From NCBI GenBank assembly GCA_016794615.1, contig JAEUJO010000108.1, forward strand, positions 1-42,736: DNA of 42,736 nt. Reading direction: 5' to 3'. The stretch comes from Pseudonocardia sp. (lineage in GTDB: Bacteria > Actinomycetota > Actinomycetes > Mycobacteriales > Pseudonocardiaceae). Below, one piece after another: positions 1-7,282 of the stretch; the first letter of the stretch is position 1; each line of letters starts with the position of its first letter. Position numbers and translations under genes: made by a program. The notes beneath the pieces were generated by a model. It had not been told where the DNA came from, made no database searches, and saw nothing but the letters and a program-made list of their open reading frames with translations.

Positions 1-64
1 CCGGCCGTCACCCGCACTGCACGACCGGCAGCGCTGCGTCGAGCCGCCGGCGGCGCCGACGTGG

Positions 65-478
65 CTACCCGAGCCCGAGCTCGGCGAGGGCGGCCGCATC
101 GGACTCGGCCAGGAACGTCGAGGTGCGCTCCGCCTCGTCCAGCTCACCGATCGCCGCGGCTGCCCGGTGCAACGCGGCCAGCGCACGCTGGAAACCACGG
201 TTGGGCTCGTGCGCCCAGGGCACCGCTCCGAAGCCCTTCCAGCCGGCCCGCCGCAGCTGGTCCAGCCCGCGGTGGTAGCCGGTACGGGCGTAGGCGTACG
301 CCGTGACCGGTGCGCCGTCGGCGAGCGCCACCTCGGCCAGCGTCGCCCACGCCGCGCTCGAGGCGGGGTGGGCGGCGGCGACCTTGACCGGGTCGGCGCC
401 CGCCGCCAGCTCCGCGGCGGCGAGGTCGACGGGCAGCAGGGTGGGCTCGGGGCCGAGCAGGTTGCCGTGCGGGCTCAT
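65..478 (-). CDS. DUF3151 domain-containing protein
   Basis: A 137-aa soluble protein recognised as the actinobacterial DUF3151 family by its Ala-rich helical repeats and its GWKGFGAVPW and EPNRGFQRALAALHRAAAAIGELDEA-type C-terminal region. No enzymatic motif, signal peptide or membrane segment is visible; the helical hairpins resemble a TPR-like fold (inference). The ATG at 478 is preferred over one at 487 because the upstream ATG lies directly against the AGG that would be its ribosome site, while AGGATGG lies about 7 nt before 478. It follows the aldolase gene by 31 nt on the same strand, so co-transcription is likely. Family assignment is good; function is unknown. Confidence 0.85.
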   Translation of the reverse strand: MSPHGNLLGPEPTLLPVDLAAAELAAGADPVKVAAAHPASSAAWATLAEVALADGAPVTAYAYARTGYHRGLDQLRRAGWKGFGAVPWAHEPNRGFQRALAALHRAAAAIGELDEAERTSTFLAESDAAALAELGLG

Positions 479-490
479 GCCCACCATCCT

Positions 491-507
491 GCCCGGCCCT
501 GCCGGGC
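491..507 (-). terminator. Small hairpin between fba and the DUF3151 gene
   Basis: GCCCGG and CCGGGC arms around a 5-nt loop lie in the 31-nt gap between the aldolase stop and the next start. There is no T-tract. It could attenuate transcription or stabilise the fba message; it is too short for a confident terminator call. Confidence 0.3.
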
Positions 508-509
508 CT

Positions 510-1544
510 TCAGACGCCGAGGCTCCTCCCGGTGCTCTTGAGCGCCTCGCAGGCCTCCATGACGCGCTCGGCCATGCCCACCTCGGCCTTCTTCATGTAG
601 CTGCGGGGGTCGTACACCTTCTTGTTGCCGACCTCGCCGTCGATCTTCAACACACCGTCGTAGTTCTTGAACATGTGCTCCACGATCGGGCGAGTGAACG
701 CGTACTGCGTGTCGGTGTCGACGTTCATCTTGACGACGCCGTAGCCCAGCGCCTCGTGGATCTCCTCGAGCAGCGAGCCCGACCCACCGTGGAACACCAG
801 ATCGAACGGCTTGCTGCCCGCGGGCAGGCCCAGCTTGGCGACGGCCGTCTCCTGGCCGGTCTTCAGGACCGACGGACGCAGCTGGACGTTGCCCGGCTTG
901 TAGACGCCGTGCACGTTGCCGAACGTGGCCGCCAGCAGGTAGCGGCCCTTCTCGCCGACGCCCAGCGCGTCCACGGTCGCCTCGTAGTCGCCCGGCGTGG
1001 TGTAGAGCTTCTCGTTGATCTCGTTGGCGACACCGTCCTCCTCACCACCGACGACGCCGACCTCGATCTCGAGGACGATCCGCGCCTTCGCAGCCTGCTC
1101 CAGCAGATCTGCGGCGATCTTGAGGTTCTCGGTCAGCGGTACCGCCGAGCCGTCCCACATGTGGGACTGGAACAGCGGGTTCTTGCCGCGGTCGACCCGC
1201 TCGCGGGAGATGGCGAGCAGCGGCCGGACGTAGGCGTCGAGCTTGTCCTTCGGACAGTGGTCGGTGTGCAGGGCGACGTTGACCGGGTACCTCGCGGCCA
1301 CGACGTAGGCGAACTCGGCCAGCGCGGTGGCGCCGGTCACCATGTCCTTCACCCGGCTGCCGGAGCCGAACTCCGCACCGCCGGTCGAGAACTGGATGAT
1401 CCCGTCGCTTCCCGCCTCGGCAAACCCGCGTAGCGCGGCATTGACGGTCTCGGAACTCGTGCAGTTGATCGCCGGGTAGGCGTACTCGCCGCTCTTGGCG
1501 CTATCCAGCATCTGGTTGTAAATCTCGGGGGTCGCGATAGGCAC
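510..1544 (-). CDS. fbaA: Class II fructose-bisphosphate aldolase
   Basis: A 344-aa zinc-dependent aldolase that interconverts fructose 1,6-bisphosphate with dihydroxyacetone phosphate and glyceraldehyde 3-phosphate in cytosolic glycolysis and gluconeogenesis. Visible signatures are the zinc-binding ALHTDHCPK segment, the acidic EIEVGVVGGEEDGV motif, the second metal His in GNVHGVYKPG, and the phosphate-binding FHGGSGS and KMNVDTDTQYAF segments. The start is GTG at 1544 (VPIATPEIYNQML): GAGGAGGG lies 9 nt upstream and the resulting length is standard for the family. The in-frame extension to 1595 is not supported. The gene is complete and the call is near certain. Confidence 0.97.
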   Translation of the reverse strand: MPIATPEIYNQMLDSAKSGEYAYPAINCTSSETVNAALRGFAEAGSDGIIQFSTGGAEFGSGSRVKDMVTGATALAEFAYVVAARYPVNVALHTDHCPKDKLDAYVRPLLAISRERVDRGKNPLFQSHMWDGSAVPLTENLKIAADLLEQAAKARIVLEIEVGVVGGEEDGVANEINEKLYTTPGDYEATVDALGVGEKGRYLLAATFGNVHGVYKPGNVQLRPSVLKTGQETAVAKLGLPAGSKPFDLVFHGGSGSLLEEIHEALGYGVVKMNVDTDTQYAFTRPIVEHMFKNYDGVLKIDGEVGNKKVYDPRSYMKKAEVGMAERVMEACEALKSTGRSLGV

Positions 1545-1829
1545 GGCCGGGCCCTCCTCGACGTCGTCGGCTTCCTCAGCCGCAGTATGTCCCACCCGCG
1601 ACGCCGCCGGGCGCGATCCACCGGAGAGCGGGAGTCATTCGGGACCGGGGTCCCTACCGGAGCGGGCCCGCGGAGAGCCCGAGTCCAGACCACTCGCCTC
1701 TACTCCGCCGGCACCCCGCGCGGGCGACCGCCGCGCTCTGCCCCAGCATTGCTCACCACGGCACACGCCGCTACCTGCGCCTTGCTCCGCTGCGGAGTTG
1801 ATCAACGGGACACGCGCTAGGCTGCACGG
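1545..1829. other. Divergent intergenic region between fbaA and the sigma factor gene
   Basis: This 285-nt gap holds the aldolase ribosome site (GAGGAGGG) at its left end and the sigma-gene -10 hexamer at its right end. Open frames here have no family features or start signals. No other repeat, RNA or operator was seen. Confidence 0.6.
1818..1823 (+). promoter_or_regulatory. -10 hexamer TAGGCT of the sigma factor gene (leaderless)
   Basis: TAGGCT ends 6 nt before the GTG at 1830, so transcription would start at or within 1-2 nt of the start codon. No Shine-Dalgarno sequence precedes the GTG. A TTGATC at 1798-1803 is only 14 nt upstream, too close for a standard -35. Confidence 0.55.
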
Positions 1830-2504
1830 GTGATCGGCGGTGGATTCGACAGCGGCGGTGGCCCGGGCCGGCCTGCGGATCACCGTGCGTACCCGGGCGC
1901 GCTCCAGGGCGCGGAGAGCGCCGTGGAACAGACGCTCAGCCGGCTGCGGGCACTCGACGCCCGCGGGCCCGCCGCCGCGCCGCCGCAGCCCGGTGCCCCG
2001 GCGCCCGCCGAGCCACGCAACCTCGCCGACCTCTACCGCGACCACCGGATGCGGATGGTGCGCCTCGCGGTGCTGCTCGTCGACGACCCCGGCACGGCCG
2101 AGGACGTCGTGCAGGAGGCATTCACCGGGCTGCACCGGCACTGGGCCGGTCTGCGCGACGAGGCCGCCGCAGTCGCCTACCTCCGCACGGCCGTGGTCAA
2201 CGGTTCGCGCTCGGTGCTGCGCCGCCGGCGCACCGCGCGCGACTACGTCCCTCCGCACCAGGTCAACGCCCGCTCCGCGGAGTCGCTCGCGATGCTGTCG
2301 GCCGAGCACCAGGCCGTGGTGGACGCGCTGGGCGCGCTGCCGCCCCGGCAGCGCGAGGTGCTCGTGCTGCGCTACTACGGTGGGATGAGCGAGGCGGAGA
2401 TCGCGGACGCGACCGGGATCAGCCGGGGCACCGTGAAGTCGACCGCGAGCCGGGCGCTGGACGCCGTGCAGCGGTCGATGGCCGGCCGGCCCGGGAGGGC
2501 CTGA
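1830..2504 (+). CDS. SigE-family ECF RNA polymerase sigma factor
   Basis: A 224-aa sigma-70 family protein of extracytoplasmic-function size. After a Pro/Ala-rich N-terminus of about 60 residues comes region 2 (DLYRDHRMRMVRLAVLLVDD, then EDVVQEAFTGLHRHW), which binds core polymerase and the -10 element. Region 4 follows near residues 165-215 (ALPPRQREVLVLRYYGGMSEAEIADATGIS, then RGTVKSTASRAL), the -35-binding helix-turn-helix. Its RNA appears leaderless. The next gene, 38 nt downstream, encodes a single-pass membrane protein that could be an unconventional regulator, but it has no recognisable anti-sigma domain. The regulon is unknown. The N-terminal extension before region 2 is longer than in the shortest ECF factors. 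Confidence 0.9.
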   Translation: MIGGGFDSGGGPGRPADHRAYPGALQGAESAVEQTLSRLRALDARGPAAAPPQPGAPAPAEPRNLADLYRDHRMRMVRLAVLLVDDPGTAEDVVQEAFTGLHRHWAGLRDEAAAVAYLRTAVVNGSRSVLRRRRTARDYVPPHQVNARSAESLAMLSAEHQAVVDALGALPPRQREVLVLRYYGGMSEAEIADATGISRGTVKSTASRALDAVQRSMAGRPGRA

Positions 2505-2507
2505 GCA

Positions 2508-2530
2508 GTGAGCGAGCGGAGCGGGCGAAC
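2508..2530 (+). repeat. GAGCGAGCGGAGCG-type intergenic oligomer
   Basis: A purine-rich imperfect repeat of the units GAGC, GAGCG and GGGCG fills the gap between the sigma gene and the next CDS. From general experience such strings recur between genes in GC-rich actinobacteria. Only one copy is seen here, so the repeat status is inferred. Confidence 0.25.
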
Positions 2531-2542
2531 CAGGGCTGTGCG

Positions 2543-3184
2543 GTGAGCCGCAACCGGAGAGCCCGAGGCCACGACGGGGAGGCGGGAGCGGCCGAGCGCC
2601 GCCTCTCCGAGGCGCTGCGGGCGCAGGCGTCCCTCGGGGCGCGGTCCTCCACCACACCGGGGCCGCCCGCACCGGGCAAGCCCGCGACTCCGAAACGAGT
2701 GGAGCGCAAGCCGGCAGGCCAGAGGCAGGCGGGGCAGAATCCGCATGGGACGCAACCGAGCAGGCCGGCCCGCCAGGGCCCGGCGACACCGACCCCGGTC
2801 GCCCAGTCCGGGCCGCACGGGCGCGAGGGCCAGGCGGGGCCGCAGCACGCCGCGCCGCGCCCGGGACCCGGCCACGGTGCACCGCACGGTCCCGGCCGGC
2901 GCACCCGGCCGCGGGACGACCGGCTCCCGCCGACCACGGTCACGACCGCCGACCCCGGGCAGGCCGCGGCGCCCACGACCCAACAACCGTCCGCCCATCC
3001 GGCCCCCCCGAGCACCTCGGCCCCGCCCGAGCCGGTCGACCCGGCGGCGTCCCGACGCCGCGTCGCCCCGGACGTCCGGCTGCGCGTGGCGCTGCTCGTC
3101 GCCCTCCTCGCGGGAACTCTCCTCGGGTCCGCGCTCGCCCTGCTGTCGGTGCTCGGTCCCGGGCTGCTCCCCGCCCTGGGCTGA
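2543..3184 (+). CDS. Pro-rich protein with one C-terminal membrane segment
   Basis: A 213-aa protein of unknown family. It has a basic helical N-terminus (AAERRLSEALRAQASLGA), a long Pro/Ala/Gly/Arg-rich disordered middle (about residues 35-170), and one hydrophobic helix near the C-terminus (residues 178-210, VRLRVALLVALLAGTLLGSA) predicted to insert with the N-terminal part in the cytosol. The GTG at 2543 gives an ORF consistent in codon use with its neighbours. It lies 38 nt after the ECF sigma gene, so the two may form an operon, and a role in controlling that sigma factor is possible but unproven. No zinc-finger HxxxCxxC anti-sigma motif is visible. Confidence 0.65.
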   Translation: MSRNRRARGHDGEAGAAERRLSEALRAQASLGARSSTTPGPPAPGKPATPKRVERKPAGQRQAGQNPHGTQPSRPARQGPATPTPVAQSGPHGREGQAGPQHAAPRPGPGHGAPHGPGRRTRPRDDRLPPTTVTTADPGQAAAPTTQQPSAHPAPPSTSAPPEPVDPAASRRRVAPDVRLRVALLVALLAGTLLGSALALLSVLGPGLLPALG

Positions 3185-3189
3185 CCGCG

Positions 3190-3696
3190 TCACAGCCAAC
3201 GCCGCACCCTGCTGCGGTAGTGGGCGTACTCGTCGCCGAACCGGTCGGCGAGGTGGGCCTCCTCCGGCCCGATCACGAGCCGGGTCGTGGCGAGCATGCC
3301 CACGGCTGCCGCCGCCAGCGGCCACCAGGATCCGGTGGCCAGACCGACGCCGACCAGGGCGACCGCCTGCCCTGCGTACATCGGGTTGCGGCTCACACGA
3401 TAGGGCCCGCTGGTGACCAGCCGGGTCACCGGACGGTGGGGCACGACAGTGGTGTGCTGCCGCAGGACGGCGGCCACGCCGGAGACACTGAGCACCGTCC
3501 CCGCCGCACCGACGGCGATCCCGGCGCGGGTCAGGGGAGCGCTTCCGGCACCGGGCAACGGCAGTCGGGCCACTGTGCGTTCCGCGACGAGGGCGGCGGC
3601 CAACGGGACCGCGAAGAGCGCCGGCGGGAAGGGGAAGCGGACGGCGGCACCCGTCGGGGCCGACGGCCGGCCTGGTTGCCGGGTCGCGGAGGTCAC
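3190..3696 (-). CDS. ICMT-like membrane methyltransferase
   Basis: A 168-aa polytopic membrane protein of the isoprenylcysteine/phospholipid methyltransferase-like family. About four hydrophobic segments are followed by the family signature GPYRVSRNPMYAGQAVALVGVGL and a C-terminal GPEEAHLADRFGDEYAHYRSRVRRWL, with the EE and RFGxEYxxYxxxVxRW pattern that binds S-adenosylmethionine. The substrate (lipid or prenylated cysteine) cannot be told from sequence. The start is GTG at 3696: TACCCT sits 6 nt upstream, a leaderless arrangement, and the 39-residue upstream extension is Arg/Ser-rich and unlike the family. Its stop converges within 5 nt of the gene ending at 3184. Confidence 0.85.
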   Translation of the reverse strand: MTSATRQPGRPSAPTGAAVRFPFPPALFAVPLAAALVAERTVARLPLPGAGSAPLTRAGIAVGAAGTVLSVSGVAAVLRQHTTVVPHRPVTRLVTSGPYRVSRNPMYAGQAVALVGVGLATGSWWPLAAAAVGMLATTRLVIGPEEAHLADRFGDEYAHYRSRVRRWL

Positions 3697-4034
3697 ATCA
3701 GAAGGGTACGGACGCCCGGTGGGCCGCACGGACCGCCTCACCGATCTTCGAGAGCAGGCGGCAGAGCCGGCCCGCCGCCCGTCGGACCGCGGGCGGAGCG
3801 GTGTGGATCGCACTCATCGACGTTTCCTCGGGCTCGACGGGTCGGCAGCCGTGTGCGGCACCGATCCGACCGAGGAACGGTCAGGAGCGCCGCAGCACCG
3901 GACGACACCGCCGGTCGTCGACCGAGAGCTGGTCCGTCGCGAGCAGGCACACACAGAACGTGTGGTGCGTCGACGAACCTCCGGTCACGTCGCCAGTGCA
4001 CCATCCGGCGATGCCGCCGCGCAACCTCCCGAGA
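3697..4034. other. Intergenic stretch with no supported gene
   Basis: This 338-nt region upstream of the ICMT-like gene and downstream of the rhodanese gene contains only short Arg-rich frames (for example 3738-4004 minus) without homology features or ribosome sites. Apart from the ICMT -10 hexamer at its left edge, nothing was recognised. Confidence 0.5.
3703..3708 (-). promoter_or_regulatory. -10 hexamer TACCCT of the ICMT-like gene (leaderless)
   Basis: On the minus strand TACCCT is followed by 6 nt and then the GTG at 3696, with no ribosome-binding sequence between. This fixes the start and suggests a leaderless transcript. Confidence 0.6.
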
Positions 4035-4640
4035 TCAGTCGACGGCGCCACCGCGAAGGCGGGCCACCGCGGCGTCGATCTCGGCGTCGATGTCGATGGT
4101 GTTGCTGCGGTTCCACGGCAGCCTCGCCAGCAGCCTGGCCAGCCCGCACGTGTCGGTCACCGCCGCGGTGACCAGACCGAGCCCGACTGCACCGGCGACG
4201 AACCGGAGCCGAGGCGCTCGCACGCTCGCGAGCACGCTCGATGCCACGATGCCGCCCGCCACCAGCCGCACCTGGCGCTCGAGGCTCCAGGCCGCTCCCG
4301 GGAACCGGCAGACCGGCGCGTTCGCGGCAACCCAGGCGTTCATACCGCCCTCCAGGACCACGACGTCGGTGAGGCCTGCGCGGCCGAGCCTCTCCGCGGC
4401 GCGGGCGGCGCGGGCGCCGGACTGGCAGACCAGCACCATCCGGCCGCCCGCGTCGTGGACGATCCGCCGCAGGTGGGCGTCGAGCCGGTCGAGCGGGATG
4501 TTGACCGCTCCGTCGATGCCGGCGGCCCGGAACTCGTCGGGGCTGCGGATGTCGACGAGCAGCGTGTCCGGCTCGGCTGCGAGTGCGGCGCGTAGCGCGG
4601 TCACGTCCAGCCGGGCGCTCGGTGGAGTCGTGACTGTCAT
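4035..4640 (-). CDS. Rhodanese-like protein with YgaP-type membrane tail
   Basis: A 201-aa protein with an N-terminal rhodanese domain (about residues 10-105: LLVDIRSPDEFRAAGIDGAVNIPL) and the active-site loop CQSGARAA, whose Cys carries the persulfide. The C-terminal half (residues 115-175, LERQVRLVAGGIVASSVLAS and following) has two hydrophobic helices of the DUF2892/YgaP type, anchoring the sulfurtransferase at the inner face of the membrane. The ATG at 4640 is preceded by GGAGAAGGC, while the upstream in-frame extension has no start signal. It lies 113 nt after the persulfide dioxygenase-like gene on the same strand, consistent with a sulfane-sulfur handling operon. Confidence 0.9.
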   Translation of the reverse strand: MTVTTPPSARLDVTALRAALAAEPDTLLVDIRSPDEFRAAGIDGAVNIPLDRLDAHLRRIVHDAGGRMVLVCQSGARAARAAERLGRAGLTDVVVLEGGMNAWVAANAPVCRFPGAAWSLERQVRLVAGGIVASSVLASVRAPRLRFVAGAVGLGLVTAAVTDTCGLARLLARLPWNRSNTIDIDAEIDAAVARLRGGAVD

Positions 4641-4753
4641 GCCTTCTCCTTGATGGCCGGCAGCCCGCGGGTCCGTGGCCGGGCCGGGAGCAGCCGGCGT
4701 CCGGCCGCCGGCGGATATCGGGCGATTCTGTCCCACGGTGCGGCGCACCCCGC

Positions 4754-6133
4754 TCAACCGACGGGCTGGGCGAGCGACAGCCAGGCGCCGTAGCCGCCCA
4801 GGAGGTCGGAGACGTCGTCGAGGCCGCCGCGGCGCAGCAGGGAGGCCGCGACGCTGGAGCGGTAGCCGCCTGCGCAGTACGCGACGACCGGCCGGTCCCG
4901 CGGAATCTCGGCCAGCCGCCCGGGCAGCTGGGCGAGCGGCACGGGCACGGCCCCGGGAATCGTGCCGAGCCGCACCTCGCCCGGGTTGCGCACGTCGACC
5001 ACGAACGGGGCCTGCGAGCTCCGCAGTGCCGTCGCCAGCTCCGGGGCGGTCAGCCGGCTGGCCCGGCGGACATGCTCGGGAGCGTCGAGGAACGCGCCTT
5101 CGGGCTCCCGCAGGTAGCCCGCCACGCGGTCGAAGCCGATCCTCGCGAGCCGGACGACGACCTCCTCCTCGCGGTCCTGCGGGGCGACCACGACGATCTG
5201 CTGCTCCGGCCGCACGACGCTGCCCGCGGTCTCGGCGAACCGCCCGTCGGCCGGCACGTTCTGGGCGTCCGTGAGGTGGCCTGCGGCGAACTCCTGCGGA
5301 TCACGGGCGTCGACCACCACCGCACCGGCCCGCTGCAGGTCCAGCACCTCGGACAGGTCCAGGGGCCGCGCGTGTCGGGACGGGTCGAACACGTCGTGCA
5401 CCTTGCGGTTGAGCACGGCGTCGAAGACGAAGTAGTCCGGTGCGGCGGGCTGGCCCGCGGTCACGAGGGCGACGAACTCGTCTTCGCTCATCGGCGCGCA
5501 CGCGTAGTTCTCGGTGCGCTGGTTGCCGATCGTCGACCACCGCTCGGTGGAGAGGTTCTTGCCGCAGGCGGACCCGGCGCCGTGGGCAGGGAAGACGCGG
5601 ACCCCGTCGGGCAGGGCCAGGAGCCGCCCGATCGACGCGTGGAGCAGGCGGGCGAGCTCGTCGGCGGTGTGGCCGATCGAGGCGAGCAGGTCCGGCCGTC
5701 CGACGTCGCCGATGAACAGCGCGTCTCCGGTCAGCACGCCGTAGGGCACCGCGTCGCCGGCATGTTCGAGGACGAGGACGCTGATGGACTCCGGGGTGTG
5801 CCCCGGGGTCTCCATGATCTGGAGCGTGACGTCGCCGAGGGCGATCCGCTCACCGTCGGCCAGGTGGTGGACGGGGTACTCGGCCTGCGCGCGGCGCCCG
5901 TAGCCGATCCACGCCCCCGTGGCCGTCGCCAGCTCGAGGTGACCGGCGAGGAAGTCGGCGTGGAAATGGGTGTTGATCACACCGACGATGTGCAGCCCGT
6001 GTGCCCGGGCGTCGGCGAGGTACTCGGCGACGTCGCGGCGCGGGTCGACGACGACGGCCTGGCCGGTCGCCTCGTCGGCGACCAGGTAGGAGGCCTGCGA
6101 CAGACAGTCCAGGTAGTACTGGGTGAAGATCAT
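4754..6133 (-). CDS. Persulfide dioxygenase-rhodanese fusion (MBL fold)
   Basis: A 459-aa fusion. Residues 1-240 form an ETHE1-like metallo-beta-lactamase domain with metal ligands in NTHFHADFLAGH, the His of ETPGHTPESI, the Asp of LTGDALFIGDVGRPDL, and the His of FPAHGAGSACGK. The last position of the HxHxDH motif is Phe, as in mono-iron members. Two rhodanese domains follow: the first (about 255-345) lacks an active-site Cys, and the second (about 360-455) has the loop CAGGYRSS. The likely role is oxidising glutathione or mycothiol persulfide to sulfite and passing sulfane sulfur. AGGGAG lies 11 nt before the ATG. It diverges from a TauE/SafE gene, a natural partner for exporting the sulfite produced. 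Confidence 0.93.
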   Translation of the reverse strand: MIFTQYYLDCLSQASYLVADEATGQAVVVDPRRDVAEYLADARAHGLHIVGVINTHFHADFLAGHLELATATGAWIGYGRRAQAEYPVHHLADGERIALGDVTLQIMETPGHTPESISVLVLEHAGDAVPYGVLTGDALFIGDVGRPDLLASIGHTADELARLLHASIGRLLALPDGVRVFPAHGAGSACGKNLSTERWSTIGNQRTENYACAPMSEDEFVALVTAGQPAAPDYFVFDAVLNRKVHDVFDPSRHARPLDLSEVLDLQRAGAVVVDARDPQEFAAGHLTDAQNVPADGRFAETAGSVVRPEQQIVVVAPQDREEEVVVRLARIGFDRVAGYLREPEGAFLDAPEHVRRASRLTAPELATALRSSQAPFVVDVRNPGEVRLGTIPGAVPVPLAQLPGRLAEIPRDRPVVAYCAGGYRSSVAASLLRRGGLDDVSDLLGGYGAWLSLAQPVG

Positions 6134-6193
6134 GACGGGGCACTCCCTGGTCGTGTCGGTGAGCGGGATCGACGGTGCCGGCGCACCTCGTCC

Positions 6194-6209
6194 ATATGTC
6201 CGTACATAT
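6194..6209. promoter_or_regulatory. Palindromic operator A (ATATGT-CCGT-ACATAT)
   Basis: Perfect 6-bp arms around a 4-bp centre lie directly downstream of the minus-strand -10 (6210-6215), where a bound repressor would block initiation. The AT-rich symmetric form resembles ArsR/SmtB-type operators. The cognate regulator is not in the window. Confidence 0.55.
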
Positions 6210-6238
6210 ACGGTAGCTGATCCAGACTATGAGAACAA
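6210..6238 (-). promoter_or_regulatory. Promoter of the persulfide dioxygenase-rhodanese operon
   Basis: On the minus strand TTGTTC (6233-6238) and TACCGT (6210-6215) are separated by exactly 17 nt. The predicted start falls inside operator A, about 70 nt before the ATG at 6133. Confidence 0.55.
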
Positions 6239-6301
6239 GTCGGAGGATGTCGACCGGAACACACCTACGACACGCGCGATGAACAGCCAGAATGCCAGAC
6301 C

Positions 6302-6330
6302 TTGCCGGTCTTCTTAAATGACCGTACATT
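6302..6330 (+). promoter_or_regulatory. Promoter of the TauE/SafE gene
   Basis: TTGCCG (6302-6307) and TACATT (6325-6330) are separated by 17 nt. The predicted start near 6337 leaves a leader of about 26 nt carrying GGGAG before the ATG at 6363. Confidence 0.55.
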
Positions 6331-6336
6331 CAATGT
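6326..6336. promoter_or_regulatory. Palindromic operator B (ACATT-C-AATGT)
   Basis: A perfect 11-bp palindrome overlaps the plus-strand -10. It follows CCGTACAT, an octamer also present in operator A (6200-6207), suggesting that one regulator binds both sites. Confidence 0.5.
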
Positions 6337-6362
6337 CGTACCCACCGACGGGAGTTGACCTG

Positions 6363-7184
6363 ATGCTGGCGACGGTCCTCGGTCTCGTCATCGGGGCCGT
6401 CATCGGCGGCCTCGGCGGCGGCGGTGGCGTCCTCACCGTCCCGGCACTCGTCTACCTCCTCGGTGAGACCGCGGGGGACGCCACCACGAGCAGCGTGGTC
6501 ATCGTCGGGGTGACCGCCGCGGTGGGCGCCCTCGCGCGCATCCGCAGCGGTGGCGTCGACCTGCGCACGGCCGCAGGCTTCGGCGTGGTTGGAATCCCCG
6601 CGGCCTACCTGGGCACCCTGCTCGGCCACCGGGTCGCGCAGCCGGTCCTGCTGCTCGCGTTCGCCGTTCTGACGCTCGCGGCGGCCGGGGCCCTGCTGCT
6701 CGACGGCCGGCACGGCGCCCCCGCGGGCTGCGGGGACACGTCGGTTCCGGTCGGGCCGGGTGGTGCGGTGACCACGGTCGCGACGCGGACGGGAACCGAG
6801 GTCCGGCACATCGGGTCGCTCGCCTGGGTGGTGGCGTGCGGCGTCGCCATCGGGTTCCTCACGGGGTTCCTCGGCGTCGGGGGTGGCTTTCTCGTCGTTC
6901 CCGCGCTCGTCATCGCGCTGCGCATGCCGATGCCCCGCGCCGTCGGGACCTCGCTCCTGATCATCGCAGTGAACTCGGCCGCCTCCTTCGTGTCACGCCT
7001 CGAAGTGGCGCACCCGGACTGGCGGGTCGTCGCACCGTTCACGGTCGCGGCGGTCGCCGGCGCGCTGATCGGCAAGCGGGTCGGCGACCGGATGTCCGCC
7101 GCGACGTTGACCACGTGCTTCGCGGCGCTGCTCCTGCTCATCGGATCGGCCGTCGGGGTGCAGAGCGTACTCGCGCTGAGGTGA
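6363..7184 (+). CDS. TauE/SafE-family sulfite/sulfur-anion exporter
   Basis: A 273-aa polytopic membrane protein with the internal duplication typical of TauE/SafE (DUF81). The two Gly-rich half motifs are GGLGGGGGVLTVPALVYLL near the start and GFLGVGGGFLVVPALVIAL near residue 165, each within a set of about four membrane helices, with a polar loop (residues 120-150) between. It probably exports sulfite or a related sulfur anion. The ATG at 6363 is chosen because GGGAG lies 8 nt upstream and the predicted transcription start (about 6337) lies downstream of the earlier ATGs at 6318 and 6333. It is divergent from the persulfide dioxygenase gene, whose product makes sulfite. Confidence 0.9.
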   Translation: MLATVLGLVIGAVIGGLGGGGGVLTVPALVYLLGETAGDATTSSVVIVGVTAAVGALARIRSGGVDLRTAAGFGVVGIPAAYLGTLLGHRVAQPVLLLAFAVLTLAAAGALLLDGRHGAPAGCGDTSVPVGPGGAVTTVATRTGTEVRHIGSLAWVVACGVAIGFLTGFLGVGGGFLVVPALVIALRMPMPRAVGTSLLIIAVNSAASFVSRLEVAHPDWRVVAPFTVAAVAGALIGKRVGDRMSAATLTTCFAALLLLIGSAVGVQSVLALR

Positions 7185-7268
7185 CCGGCTGCCGCCGTCC
7201 GACGGCGGCGCCGACCTGTGTTCGGTATGACCGTTCTGCCCGGAGTCACCGCGCCGCGCGGGCATCGG

Positions 7269-7274
7269 TACCGT
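7269..7274 (+). promoter_or_regulatory. -10 hexamer TACCGT of the first DedA gene (leaderless)
   Basis: TACCGT ends 8 nt before the GTG at 7283, and no ribosome site is present. The spacing supports a leaderless transcript and the chosen start. Confidence 0.5.
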
Positions 7275-7282
7275 GGGCGACC

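Noticed and set aside
1587..1820. Small plus-strand ORF before the sigma gene
   Set aside because: It overlaps the aldolase leader and the sigma promoter and has neither a ribosome site nor a leaderless hexamer.
3738..4004. Possible small gene in the gap after the rhodanese gene
   Set aside because: The Arg/Pro-rich frame has no start signal, motif or hydrophobic pattern, and competing frames on the other strand are equally open.
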